This document shows positions 46,090 through 55,262 of a DNA stretch of 64,000 bases, piece after piece. Location: positions 167,449 through 231,448 of the forward strand of contig NZ_SRXX01000006.1 in NCBI RefSeq assembly GCF_004804315.1. Direction: 5' to 3'. The translations under genes and the position numbers were made by a program. The notes below the pieces were generated by a model, which did not search any database, was not told the DNA's origin, and saw only the letters and a list, made by a program, of their open reading frames with translations. Source of the DNA: Flagellimonas onchidii (lineage in GTDB: Bacteria > Bacteroidota > Bacteroidia > Flavobacteriales > Flavobacteriaceae). Numbering within the stretch: position 1 is the first letter of the stretch; every line of letters begins with the position of its first letter.

Positions 46090-47232
46090 TCAATATACTT
46101 TTACTTCATCGAACTGTTTTTTATAGTCCGTAAGTATTTCAAAACCATTAGGAACTTCAACAGATTCATTTTGCTCTATCCAATTTCTTATTTTATCCGT
46201 TCCATTAATAACATCTATCGGTTTTTGCGTATAGTTATATTCATACGGAGGGTTTTTCCATTTGAAATCATCACCTAAAAAATGATACAACTCCCGCATT
46301 ACAAACTGACCAACACGCCATGGCCTGAAAGTTTTCCTATTCGTTACATGAATTTGAAACCCTCCACAAACCGTGTTTCCATGTTTTTGAAAAGTGGGAA
46401 GAAAAGTTATGGGTCTTAAAACGAAACCTTCAAGCTTTGAATCCCTAATGCTCTGGTTCAAATGTTTTTCGAAAAACGAATAGGGTTCTATTTTTGGGTG
46501 TCCTACAATTTCCAAAGGTTGTGACGTTCCTCTTCCTTCGCTCAAAAGCGTCCCTTCGAAAAAAACAGTTGCAGGAAAAGTAATAGTGCTTTCCGGTTTT
46601 GCAAGATTGGGAGAAGGCAAAAACCAAGGTAGTCCTGTATCTTCAAAGTACATTTCCCTTTTCCAGTGTTTCATTTTAATAACTTCAAGCTTTGCTTTTT
46701 CCTTCGCCCATAGTTTTTGGTGCATCAGGGCTACTTCACCAATAGTCATTACATGGCGAATAGGCAATGGGTAAAGACCAACGAACGATACAAACTCTTG
46801 TTCTACCAGATTACCCTCAATATCAATCCCATTAATGGGATTGGGACGATCTAGTACAATTACCTGAATACCCTTTCCTGCACATTTATCCAATAAATGG
46901 GTGAGTGTGTATATGTAGGTATATATCCGGCACCCAACATCTTGTAAATCAACAAAAATCTGGTCAATATCCTCCAACATTTCATCAGTGGGAATGCGTG
47001 TTTCGGAATACAAGGAATACACCGGAATGTTAAAGTAAGGATGAACAACATGATCCGTTTCTACCATGTTGTCTTGAACATCTGTAGAAAAACCATGTTG
47101 AGGCCCGAAGAGTTTTATAAATCTTGGACCAAACATTACTTTAAATCGAATTGCTGCATGGGTAAGTGTACGGTCTACCGATGCTTTATGGCAAAGCAGG
47201 GCAATGTTGCCCTTGTATTTTTTTGAAGGGTT
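46090..47232 (-). pseudogene. DUF1343 protein (NamZ exo-beta-N-acetylmuramidase family), 5' end destroyed by an IS element
   Basis: Reading back from the stop at 46090, the frame is open up to a TAA at 47233-47235. It contains, before the first internal ATG (47136), YKGNIALLCHKASVDRTL, which matches the expected N-terminal part of DUF1343. It continues through FIKLFGPQHGFSTDVQDN, FVDLQDVGCRIYTYIYTL, VLDRPNPINGI, IRHVMTIGEVA and LLSEGRGTSQPLE. Roughly the first 15 residues and the start codon are missing, and the left end of the IS lies nine bases beyond. DUF1343 enzymes release N-acetylmuramic acid from murein fragments. Translation from the internal ATG would lose about 45 residues of the fold, so activity is doubtful. 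Confidence 0.8.
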
Positions 47233-47292
47233 TTATCCTATTGAAGGCTTCCCTGTTTTTGAAGACTTACCCCTTTTCGTACAGCGGTTAAA

Positions 47293-47868
47293 TTAAACAA
47301 ATTGATGTTCCAAATATTCCTTTGGACTGCTCCTTCCCAATGATTTATGGGGATGGAAACAGTTGTATTGATCCCTGAACCTTTCGGTTTCGGAATTTAC
47401 CTCTTCAATGTCCCTGAACAGGTGTGCGTCCGGTACCTCCTCCCTGTATGTACGGTTGAACCTTTCGATATATCCGTTCTGGCTCGGTTTGCCAGGTTGG
47501 ATATACTTTATTTCGATGTCCTCCACCTGGCAATAGTTGGCAAATACCCTGGAGAGGAACCCAGGCCCGTTGTCCACCCGTATCGCCAAAGGTTTGCCGT
47601 ATACCCCTATGGCCTCCCTGAGATATTCCACGACCCGTATTCCCGGCATGGAGAAGTTGCCCCTCATGCAGAGTGCCTCACGGTTGAAGTCGTCCATCAG
47701 CTTGAACACCCGGAAGTCCGGCCTGTCACCAAGCTGTCGGACATGAAGTCGGCACTCCAGACCTTCCTTGGTGCATCGGGGACTTCCAATGGCTCCTTTA
47801 TCCTTTTGGGCAAGCGTTTCTTGGTCTTCCTCCTTTACGATGCCCTCTGCCAGCTCTCTCCGCCCACA
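47293..47868 (-). pseudogene. IS3-family transposase orfB, internally deleted and frameshifted
   Basis: Three pieces in different frames can be read. Just after the orfA stop, ALRPCGRRELAEGIVKE is the normal orfB start. Then, in another frame, KKRLPKRIKEPLEVPDAP and VWSADFMSD with the first catalytic Asp. After a further shift near 47735, the long frame (LMDDFNREALCMRGNF, IRVDNGPGFLSR with the second Asp, QNGYIERFNRTYREE with the Glu, LGRSSPKEYL). About 75-80 residues, including the HTH_21 region, are missing between the first and second pieces. The element cannot move by itself. Confidence 0.85.
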
Positions 47869-47873
47869 GGGCC

Positions 47874-48140
47874 TCAGAGCTTTTTTTCGATGATGTCCTT
47901 TAGGATACGGTGGTCAAGGCTCAGGTCGGCGTACATCTGCTTGAGCCTGCGGTTTTCTTCCTGTAATGACTTGAGCTCTTTGAGCTGTTGGGCATCCATA
48001 CCGCCATACTTGCGCTTCCAGCTATAGAATGTCGCCGTGGTGATGCCCTTGTCCCGACAGATGTCGGTCACTTTCATACCTGAATCGTACTGTTGCAACA
48101 TCGCAACAATCTGTGTCTCGGTAAATCTGCTCTTCTTCAT
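47874..48140 (-). CDS. IS3-family transposase orfA
   Basis: 88 residues and apparently intact: helix-turn-helix RFTETQIVAMLQQYDSG, TDICRDKGITTATFYSWKRKYGG and a leucine-zipper-like KELKSLQEENRRLKQMYADLSLDHRILKDII. It starts at an ATG and its stop codon overlaps the -1 frame where orfB begins, as in elements using programmed frameshifting. Confidence 0.9.
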   Translation of the reverse strand: MKKSRFTETQIVAMLQQYDSGMKVTDICRDKGITTATFYSWKRKYGGMDAQQLKELKSLQEENRRLKQMYADLSLDHRILKDIIEKKL

Positions 48141-48192
48141 AATCTAAAAACAATTGATTTTTAAACTGTCCGAAAAACAGGGAAGCCTTCAC

Positions 48193-48509
48193 ATGTCTGG
48201 TAACGTTTGGAAATGAACCAGCGATTGGCACAACACTGCATATTATAGGGAACTGTACAAAATGGGAGGGGCAACGCACAATCCCAAGGGGGCAGCATCT
48301 GCTTATAACCCTCCAATCCACTGGTAAGGGAAAGGGTCATCAAAGGTGGTTCGTTCCTCTGCAGTGTCACCTATTGCGCCAGTTATCGTATATCCTCGCG
48401 TATGGCCACCACGGAAGATTCACCCCTGGAGCACTTGGGGTTCAGGACCGTGCTTTCATTGGATATAATCGACCAAGGCAAAAATGGAAACTCGCGTCCT
48501 AAAAGCTAA
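48193..48509 (+). pseudogene. 3' remnant of a second formylglycine-generating-enzyme-like gene
   Basis: Immediately right of the IS, the plus strand reads MSGNVWK then TGA (48214-48216), then TSDWHNTAYYRELYKM and AYNP. After a one-base loss near 48313 it continues LVRERVIKGGSFLCSVTYC and ASYRISSRMATTEDSPLEHLGFRTV before stopping at 48507. This parallels the end of the intact FGE homologue in this window (MSGNVWEWTNDW, GGSYLCSASYC, GHLGFRTV). The stop at 48214 replaces the expected Trp of the WEWT motif. All of the 5' two thirds is missing at the IS boundary. It is a decayed gene on the opposite strand to the DUF1343 remnant. Confidence 0.82.
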
Positions 48510-48708
48510 AGTTCAAGAACCCTTTAATACGTTCAAATACTATCCGTGTCTTTGTAGGGAGTTTCAGGAGTAAGGAAAAACCTCTCTGAGATTTCAATGT
48601 TTAAAAATTCCAAGCCCCAAATTCCAAATATCAAATCGATACCTTGATATAAGGTATTCCATTGGTCCGAAACAGGCTTTCAAAAGAACACCAAAAAATG
48701 GACCTAGT

Positions 48709-48747
48709 CCCGTTTTTAAGGGTTTTCCTAAAAACAGGGTATTTTTT
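48709..48747 (+). terminator. Terminator-like hairpin downstream of the FGE remnant
   Basis: CCC-GTTTTTA pairs with TAAAAAC-AGGG (one bulge), followed by TATTTTTT. It lies 200 bases beyond the remnant's stop. The rest of 48510-48806 shows only a short duplicated string (TTTCAGGAGTAaGG / TTTCAGGAGTAgGG near 48564 and 48746). Confidence 0.45.
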
Positions 48748-48806
48748 CAGGAGTAGGGGATGCAAAAACACTGTTGTAATTGGATTGTATTCATTCTTGA
48801 ACATCC

Positions 48807-50102
48807 CTAATTCAATAGCGCGTATTTAAGCAAAAAATAAATTTTATGTGTAGATGCATTTAGTCCCGCAACCTTTGAAACACCAAGGTTTTGTTCGCCT
48901 CTAATCTCAAAAGAAAGTTTTTCAGTTCCAAATCCTACGCCTATAAAATAGCCTAAATCTATATTTCTAATATTTTCAATGGCTTCTCCTTCCCTTGTTA
49001 TCTGCTGATCTCCTCTTTGATCTACCTCTCCCCATTTATTGGTTTTTACAGATATAAAGTCAGTGGAAATACCTGGATTTACATAGAAAAAAGTACGTTT
49101 TCCCATAGGGGATCTCCAGCGAATCATATTATTGATACCCACGTATGAATAACCAAATTCAACATCATTATCCCTAAAGAAGGTATCAATTATCCCAAGA
49201 TTGGAAAAAAGGCGGGAATTACCGGTAAGTTCAAATGCACCATATTGGGCCTCTAAACTATAATACCATATATTGTTCCTTGATGATAACGGGGCAGTAA
49301 GGAATAGCCCTAAAGTAAAATCCGAGGAATTGGAATAATCACTTTGATGAAAGTAATCAAAATCGTTATCTCCGGAAAAATTGGGGCTTGTCAGGGAGAC
49401 TCCAGAAAGAACCCCTATTTGAATTCTATTTACCGAACTTTTAGGTTGTATTATCCTTTTCCCCGCACATTTTGCGTACGATCTAAATATATACCTCAAA
49501 CTATTCTCCGTATACCTTACATTTTTCATCTTTTTCCCTATTGTGGAACACTTCTCTTGAAAATAGTATAATAACTGACCTTGAAATGTAGCATCTTCTT
49601 TTTCATGTGCAACACCATTTACAACCTTCAAATAACGTTTAAATCCGAGTAGCTTGAAACCTGAATCAACATAAATAAAAAAATGCTCTTCCTTGTTATC
49701 ATCCATATAACCGTATACTTCCTTATCATAATCAACACTAATTATTCTCCGTAGAAAAACCGTATCCTTTCTTGATTTAAATTCAGAATCATAAATCAAT
49801 TTATCTCTTTTCCTAGGAGCTTCATCAACTGTTACAATAGCACTCTTAAATACATTGTCCAAAATTGCAAATTCCGAAATATCCAATGGACCGAAAACAG
49901 TACTGTTTTCATTATTCCCTTTTTTGAACCTTATTTTTGAAGGAACAATAGTCCTGTTGGATATGTTCTCGATCATTCCATTTAGGGTATCTCCTTTTTT
50001 GGTGATTACGTATCCCATAGCGTAATCCTCTTGAGAATGTATTTTTGTGCTGAAAATGATACAAATAAGACTAAAAGAGATTGCATTTAGAGTAAATTTC
50101 AT
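48807..50102 (-). CDS. Exported beta-barrel-like protein of unknown function
   Basis: 431 residues with a signal peptide (cleaved near IHSQ). The first half starts with GYVITKKGDTLNGMIEN, a pattern seen in many flavobacterial outer-membrane proteins of unknown function, and is beta rich. The second half (about 220-431) reads like a PorT-type outer-membrane barrel (IQIGVLSGVSL, FTLGLFLTAPL, IDLGYFIGVGFG, IYFLLKYALLN). It lies 52 bases downstream of a TonB-dependent receptor and is probably in its operon. Confidence 0.7.
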   Translation of the reverse strand: MKFTLNAISFSLICIIFSTKIHSQEDYAMGYVITKKGDTLNGMIENISNRTIVPSKIRFKKGNNENSTVFGPLDISEFAILDNVFKSAIVTVDEAPRKRDKLIYDSEFKSRKDTVFLRRIISVDYDKEVYGYMDDNKEEHFFIYVDSGFKLLGFKRYLKVVNGVAHEKEDATFQGQLLYYFQEKCSTIGKKMKNVRYTENSLRYIFRSYAKCAGKRIIQPKSSVNRIQIGVLSGVSLTSPNFSGDNDFDYFHQSDYSNSSDFTLGLFLTAPLSSRNNIWYYSLEAQYGAFELTGNSRLFSNLGIIDTFFRDNDVEFGYSYVGINNMIRWRSPMGKRTFFYVNPGISTDFISVKTNKWGEVDQRGDQQITREGEAIENIRNIDLGYFIGVGFGTEKLSFEIRGEQNLGVSKVAGLNASTHKIYFLLKYALLN

Positions 50103-50154
50103 ATTTTATTTTATTAAGAAAATCCAAAATAGTTTTTTTTGCTCAAGTAATCAA

Positions 50155-52713
50155 CTAAAAAGAAAATCGCAATACAATATTTGGCGTAAAACCCAATGAC
50201 AATTGGTCTACTGGTGTTATTTCTCCATTGGTACCAATTTCATCAAGTGCAAAAGTGTGCAGATAGTTTCGGTTAAGTATATTTTTCTTATTGTAAAGAT
50301 TAAGCAGGGAGAACCCGATTTTTCCTTTGGTGGAGGCATCCTTTTTTGATAGCGCAAAATCATAGGCCATTGAAAAATCCAAACGATGGTAATCTGGCAA
50401 TGTCAATGCATTAACATCGTTAAAAACGATTTCATAGATTCCGTCTTGATTCTGTACTGCTTTTGCTGAAGTATTTGGTATGCCGGTACGGTATTTCCAA
50501 CCCAAGGAAAATTGAAGGTTCTTCCATTTATAAAAGTGTGACCATGTAAGGGAATGGGCAATATCGTTATTGCCCCTAAAAGGTTTTCCGTTATTCAGCC
50601 CATCAAATTCAAAATCGGTTCTGGCATGGGTATAGCCCAACCAGCTCGAATAGTTTCTCCATTTCTTTTTGATCAGCACGTCCAATCCAAGGGAAGTGCT
50701 TTCACCAAATGTAAAAATCTCGTTTGTGTTTTCAAATCCACTTACCAAAGAGGTCAGGCCCACAATATCTTTATAATAGGCATCCACGTCAATGTTCCAA
50801 CCTTTCTTATTCACTAAAAACCCTCCAGAAAATTGTTGGCTTTGAAGTACAGGAACCATAAACTCATTTGCCAATGCCCAAACTTGGTTTTCAAGGCCAA
50901 AATCCGCAGTAGCAAATTCAATGATATGGCTTACTGCTTGATTTTTCAGTTCCAAGGTACCTTTTACCCTAAAGGAATCGCTAATGACTTTCTCGATATA
51001 TGCCCGTGGTTCCAATACAAACTCGTTAACTGCGCCATAAAAGTTACTTCTGAACCCAATATCGAAATACCATTTTCTTTCTTTTTCAAAATTCAATTGA
51101 GCATAGAGGGCATAGGTAGGATTGTTATTGTTACTACTTTCATCGAACATTGAATTGCTCAATTCGTATTGCACTTGATTGTTGAAAAATTGATACCCGC
51201 CTGACAGTGTAAGTCCTCTTTTCAGAATCCAATCCGTATGCAGTGAGCAACCGACTTCTTTGATATTGTTTGTTTTTTGTGGAACAAACCGTTCCTCAAC
51301 AAAAGGGTTGGAATTTTCATACTTTAAATCGTATTGTGAGTAATAGAACTGTGCGGTCGATGAAACATTGGTATTCCATTTTTTGTTCCAACGTGCATTG
51401 GCCCCAATATTCTCAATATTCAGGTCGTAAGAAAATGGAGTGTCCATCTGGTCAAAATCGAGTGAGTAATCGAGTTGGTTTGATGTATAGAAATTGGAGA
51501 AAGTAAATTTATCGCTCTCAGAAACTTGCAAAATCACTTTAAAGTTGACATCCGAAAAATAAAATCGTTCCTCGGCCCCGGAAGCGTCACCTCCCAAGTT
51601 ATTGTTATTGGCATCGATTCCCGTATTCTGAAACACCCTATCGGAAAAATTGTTGTACGTTGGTGTCTGTAAAAAATCGGTAAACGATCTTCTGGCCGAT
51701 AGAAAAAAACCTAGTTTTTTGGATATGGGCACTTTTAGAAATCCGTCTACATTAATCATATTGAGCCCAAATCCACCTTGTGTTTTTTTAGGAATTTTCG
51801 AATCTGTTTCGATGTCAATAACCCCGGACACACGATCTCCATATTGAGGTTTGGTCCCGCTTCGATAAATCTTCACATTATCCGTAATGTATGGATTGAA
51901 AGCAGAAATCAGGCCAAAAAAATGTCCGTAATTATACATTTTGATTCCATCGAGCAATATCAGGTTCTGGTCGGGAACACCACCTCGTACGTACAAACCA
52001 GATGCTGTTTCTGTAGGACTTTCAATCCCTGGTAAAAGCTGAATGCTTTGTAGTACATCGGGCTCTGATTGTCCCGAAAGTAGATCCATCTGTAAAGGGT
52101 CGATGACAATACCACCATCTTTCGACTTGACCATGCCCGAGACCATATATTCCTGTACCACGACTTCGTTCAACACAAAGTTTGCAAGCACCATGTGATA
52201 TGTTCCACATTCTTGCCTCTTTATTTTGTCAACAGGAAGAATCAAGGGTTCATATCCCAAATAAGTAATAAAAAGTGTATCTGCCTTATGTGCCTCACCA
52301 AAATCAAAATATCCCTTTTCATCTGAGATCGTACCCAATGACCTGTCCTTGACGTCTACTATGGATGCTCCTTGTAACGGTATATTCCCATTGCTATCCC
52401 TTACATAACCGCACACCGTGATCAAAGTGTTCTTTTTGAGGATATAGTAGCGGTCATCGATTTTTTCGAAAATGATCTCTGTCTGTTTTTGTAGTTCGTT
52501 TATCAAGGATTCCAGTGAAGTATTGGATCGGCTCAATGTAACCGAGACCCCGTCAACAAGGGTGGGATTATATGAAAATTTTACGTCATAAGAAGTCTCT
52601 ATACCCAGCAAGATTTTATCCAGTGGCACATTGGTATATTGAAAATCACTGGTCTGGGCAATGGCACCAGAGTAACTTAACCCGAAAAAAACAAAACAGA
52701 AAAATATCTTCAT
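50155..52713 (-). CDS. TonB-dependent receptor with STN and carboxypeptidase-regulatory-like domains
   Basis: 852 residues. Signal peptide; STN domain (about 20-95, PLDKILLGIETSYDVKFSYN); carboxypeptidase-regulatory-like domain (about 97-175, GYVRDSNGNIPLQGASI); plug (SGLYVRGGVPDQNLILLDGIKMY) and barrel ending PNIVLRFSF. Unlike SusC proteins it has no SusD partner and is shorter, similar to the FecA-type receptors of sigma/FecR systems. It starts directly at the FecR stop codon. Confidence 0.93.
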   Translation of the reverse strand: MKIFFCFVFFGLSYSGAIAQTSDFQYTNVPLDKILLGIETSYDVKFSYNPTLVDGVSVTLSRSNTSLESLINELQKQTEIIFEKIDDRYYILKKNTLITVCGYVRDSNGNIPLQGASIVDVKDRSLGTISDEKGYFDFGEAHKADTLFITYLGYEPLILPVDKIKRQECGTYHMVLANFVLNEVVVQEYMVSGMVKSKDGGIVIDPLQMDLLSGQSEPDVLQSIQLLPGIESPTETASGLYVRGGVPDQNLILLDGIKMYNYGHFFGLISAFNPYITDNVKIYRSGTKPQYGDRVSGVIDIETDSKIPKKTQGGFGLNMINVDGFLKVPISKKLGFFLSARRSFTDFLQTPTYNNFSDRVFQNTGIDANNNNLGGDASGAEERFYFSDVNFKVILQVSESDKFTFSNFYTSNQLDYSLDFDQMDTPFSYDLNIENIGANARWNKKWNTNVSSTAQFYYSQYDLKYENSNPFVEERFVPQKTNNIKEVGCSLHTDWILKRGLTLSGGYQFFNNQVQYELSNSMFDESSNNNNPTYALYAQLNFEKERKWYFDIGFRSNFYGAVNEFVLEPRAYIEKVISDSFRVKGTLELKNQAVSHIIEFATADFGLENQVWALANEFMVPVLQSQQFSGGFLVNKKGWNIDVDAYYKDIVGLTSLVSGFENTNEIFTFGESTSLGLDVLIKKKWRNYSSWLGYTHARTDFEFDGLNNGKPFRGNNDIAHSLTWSHFYKWKNLQFSLGWKYRTGIPNTSAKAVQNQDGIYEIVFNDVNALTLPDYHRLDFSMAYDFALSKKDASTKGKIGFSLLNLYNKKNILNRNYLHTFALDEIGTNGEITPVDQLSLGFTPNIVLRFSF

Positions 52714-53628
52714 TTACTCTTGAACAAGTACTACCGTATTCTTGTCCGCAAAAGTAAATTTAATTTCCATGGGTTCAAATACAGTACGTAATGCCAGTCT
52801 TACATTGGCATGTGAAAAGCTTCCTGTAAACCGTAATCCGTCAATGGCCACTTTCTTATGATCGACATGAATCCCAAATTGTTTTTCAAGGGTTTTTATG
52901 ACCTGCAAAAGTGGGGCATTGGTAAAACTGCTCTCTCCTTGTAACCATTGTGGTGAAACATCTTCCATATTCCACTGCTCAAATGATCCGTTGAACATTC
53001 GTACAGCTTCTCCCTCGCCAATAATCTCAGTGACATCATTGCTATGGACACTGACCTCGCCCTCATAGCAAATGACTTGAAAGTAATCAGCTCCGGCATT
53101 CACGGTAAATTCGGTCCCCAATACGATGACGGATCCTTTCTTGGTGTTCACTGTAAAGGTAGCTCCTTTGTTAACCTTAAAATATGCTTCGCCCTGTAGC
53201 GAAATTTCCCTGTTGTTCTCCCAATTCCTCTTTTTATGTTCCAATTGTGATTTGGCATTCAATATCACCTCTGAACCATCTGGGAGAACAATGGCCATTT
53301 GTTCTCCAAAAGTGGTGCTGTATTCAAGATCTGAATTGAACACATAGGCAATGCCCAATAGCAAAGCAATGGAAGCGGCAACACCATAGACCCATTTGGG
53401 AACGAGAGGTATTACCTTCTTGTTTTTCTCCCTTGAAATCCCTTGCCTTATCCTTGCATAAAGTGCCTCGGAATCATAATCAGAAACCTGCAATAGATCC
53501 GTACCGTCCAAAATGGCCTTGAAATGCTCATGTTCCTTGGATTTTTCAAACTCCTCCTGCTCTTTATTGGACAAATTCCCACTCGCCCATTTGGCTAAAA
53601 AATCGTCTGTGTACTTATTTTCTTCCAT
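52714..53628 (-). CDS. FecR-type anti-sigma regulator
   Basis: 304 residues. Cytosolic part, one transmembrane helix (VYGVAASIALLLGIAYVF, about 79-97), FecR domain (VLPDGSEVILNAKSQLEHKKR, LQGEAYFKVNKGATFTVNTKKG, VLGTEFTVNAG) and C-terminal domain (LLQVIKTLEKQFGIHVD). I use the ATG at 53628; the TTG at 53643 would overlap the sigma gene. Located between sigma and receptor genes. Confidence 0.92.
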   Translation of the reverse strand: MEENKYTDDFLAKWASGNLSNKEQEEFEKSKEHEHFKAILDGTDLLQVSDYDSEALYARIRQGISREKNKKVIPLVPKWVYGVAASIALLLGIAYVFNSDLEYSTTFGEQMAIVLPDGSEVILNAKSQLEHKKRNWENNREISLQGEAYFKVNKGATFTVNTKKGSVIVLGTEFTVNAGADYFQVICYEGEVSVHSNDVTEIIGEGEAVRMFNGSFEQWNMEDVSPQWLQGESSFTNAPLLQVIKTLEKQFGIHVDHKKVAIDGLRFTGSFSHANVRLALRTVFEPMEIKFTFADKNTVVLVQE

Positions 53629-53639
53629 CTTTCGGTCTT

Positions 53640-54155
53640 TCAAATAATGTCCCCTATCTTTTTCCGTAGCTCCAATAGGGCCAAATGCATCCTACGTTCC
53701 ACAGCTTTCTGGCTCAACCCAATGATCTCGGCTATTTCTCTATAGGTCTTTTTGTCCTTTCTGCTCAACAAAAATACTTCCCGCTGTTTTTCGGGCAGCT
53801 CGGCAATGCTCTTTTGCAACTTATGCATAAACTCCTTTTCTTCAAGCAAGTATTCAGGGCTTTGCCCATCTACCTTACTGGCAAAAGACTGGGAGGCATT
53901 ATATTTCAGGACCACCTTTTTATGGGCGGTCTCGTTGTAAAATGCGTTCTGTGCTACTTTCAACACAAACGATCTAGCCTTTTTGAACGTTACTTTTTGA
54001 CAGTTTTTCCATAGCTTTATAAATGCATCTTGCACAATGTCCTCCGCTTGGTCCATATCTCCACATTTGTAATAGATAAAGTTGCGGACCACCTTGGAGT
54101 GCTTATCAAAAATTACTTTATAAACTTCTTCGTCGCAAACAGATTTTTCTTGCAT
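53640..54155 (-). CDS. ECF sigma factor
   Basis: 171 residues. Region 2 (QAEDIVQDAFIKLWKN, ARSFVLKVAQNAFYNE) and region 4 (LPEKQREVFLLSRKDKKTYREIAEIIGLSQKAVERRM) are complete. It heads a sigma, FecR, receptor, barrel-protein series on the minus strand, the FecIRA layout. Confidence 0.92.
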   Translation of the reverse strand: MQEKSVCDEEVYKVIFDKHSKVVRNFIYYKCGDMDQAEDIVQDAFIKLWKNCQKVTFKKARSFVLKVAQNAFYNETAHKKVVLKYNASQSFASKVDGQSPEYLLEEKEFMHKLQKSIAELPEKQREVFLLSRKDKKTYREIAEIIGLSQKAVERRMHLALLELRKKIGDII

Positions 54156-54273
54156 TTCAATTGTTCAAATCTCAATTTTCCAAAATTAAGATTAAAGTAG
54201 TACAATTGAAACACCCAACAATCATCATATATATACAACAGGTAATATAGTGTTTACCCTATTTATTGAAGTT

Positions 54274-54507
54274 TTAAAGTACGGTACATTTAAAACCATG
54301 TTGTTTGGAAAGGATTTTGGCTAACATGGGAAGAGATTCTTCGGAACGGTATTCTTCATCTCCCGAAATAAGCACAATATGAAACGTATCTTCTTTGTCT
54401 TTGCTACCATCATAACTAAGCCATTGTTCTTGAACATTTATAGAAAAAGATAGAAATGCAAACAACGCACTTGCTATTGAAATGAACATATAACTGAAGT
54501 GTACCAT
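54274..54507 (-). pseudogene. N-terminal fragment of a second ThuA-like protein
   Basis: 77 residues: signal-like start ([22 protein letters not shown]), then [20 protein letters not shown] and [13 protein letters not shown], where the frame stops. This is the beginning of a ThuA-like/glutamine-amidotransferase-like domain (usual length over 230 residues) found in planctomycetal and flavobacterial proteins. The rest is absent; the sequence beyond the stop does not continue it. It begins right after the stop of the intact ThuA gene, so it is a truncated next gene of that operon. Confidence 0.6.
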
Positions 54508-54508
54508 C

Positions 54509-55261
54509 TTACTTATTTTCCTTTTCTTCCAACAACCACAACAATCCATTAAGTATCAATTGCTGAAAATGCTTGTTGGTGGCAGCTCCTACGCCATGCC
54601 CCAATGAGGTATAAAACACCTTGCCTTTTCCGTATTGGCGTGTCCAGGCTATAGGGGTTGTTTTGTCTTCGTGTTCGGCTTCTATCAATACATTGTTTCC
54701 AGCTATATCAGTATTGTAAAAATACATTTCGTCATAGATTTCGAAATTCCCTATGTTTTTGGTGATGGCATGGTCTGCTTGTGCCACCTTTACGGGAAAG
54801 GTATGTATGGGAGGATGACTGGTAAAATTAGCACCTAATATGGTATTGTAGCGATTTCGGTCTTCTTCAGTGTCCTGTTGCAAAGCTGCGGTAGCGGCAT
54901 GCAAGCCCAATAACGGTTTTCCGTTTTTTACAGCTTCTTCCAGACCTTTTAGTTGAGCTTCACTCATCTTATCTGGCATACCGTTAATGAGGATAACATC
55001 ATAGACATCTAATGACCTAGCAAGTACCCCAAGGTCTTCGGTGTACGTGGTGTGGTATTCATGGCGTATTTCTAAAAATCGTCTTAAAATATCAGCTACC
55101 CCTAATAAGTCATGCCAACTACCGCCTCCTAAATAAAGAATATGTACTTTATTTTCGGGGGTTCGTTCACGAAAATCGTAATAGCGGTTTTGTGCAAAAA
55201 GTGCATTGCTACTAACTAGTATCAATCCTATAATGAGGGTATATTTTTTTAGTGCTTGCAT
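54509..55261 (-). CDS. Exported ThuA-domain protein
   Basis: 250 residues with a signal peptide (cleaved near LFAQ). The ThuA domain (class I glutamine amidotransferase-like fold) shows [61 protein letters not shown], and [11 protein letters not shown]. ThuA proteins take part in trehalose and related disaccharide breakdown with 3-keto intermediates. The gene lies one base from the DUF1080 gene, whose family acts on 3-keto-glycosides, which supports a joint role. Confidence 0.88.
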   Translation of the reverse strand: MQALKKYTLIIGLILVSSNALFAQNRYYDFRERTPENKVHILYLGGGSWHDLLGVADILRRFLEIRHEYHTTYTEDLGVLARSLDVYDVILINGMPDKMSEAQLKGLEEAVKNGKPLLGLHAATAALQQDTEEDRNRYNTILGANFTSHPPIHTFPVKVAQADHAITKNIGNFEIYDEMYFYNTDIAGNNVLIEAEHEDKTTPIAWTRQYGKGKVFYTSLGHGVGAATNKHFQQLILNGLLWLLEEKENK

Positions 55262-55262
55262 A

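Larger units (their letters stand above)
47242..48191 (-). mobile_element. Degenerate IS3-family insertion sequence, 950 bp
   Basis: Both ends carry the same 19-bp perfect inverted repeat, starting TGAAGGCTTCCCTG, at 47242-47260 and 48173-48191. Between them lie orfA and a damaged orfB on the minus strand. At 950 bp it is shorter than the 1.2-1.5 kb usual for the family because orfB has lost its middle. I see no matching target duplication: the flanks are CTAT on the left and CATG on the right. Confidence 0.9.

Noticed and set aside
47347..48027. 226-codon plus-strand open frame across the IS element
   Set aside because: It is the antisense shadow of orfB and its deletion scar; the minus strand carries recognisable transposase motifs.
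47238..48195. Target-site duplication of the IS
   Set aside because: The bases flanking the two inverted repeats (CTAT and CATG) do not match.
48022..48370. Minus-strand open frames right of the IS
   Set aside because: They are antisense to orfA and the FGE remnant, whose motifs read on the plus strand.
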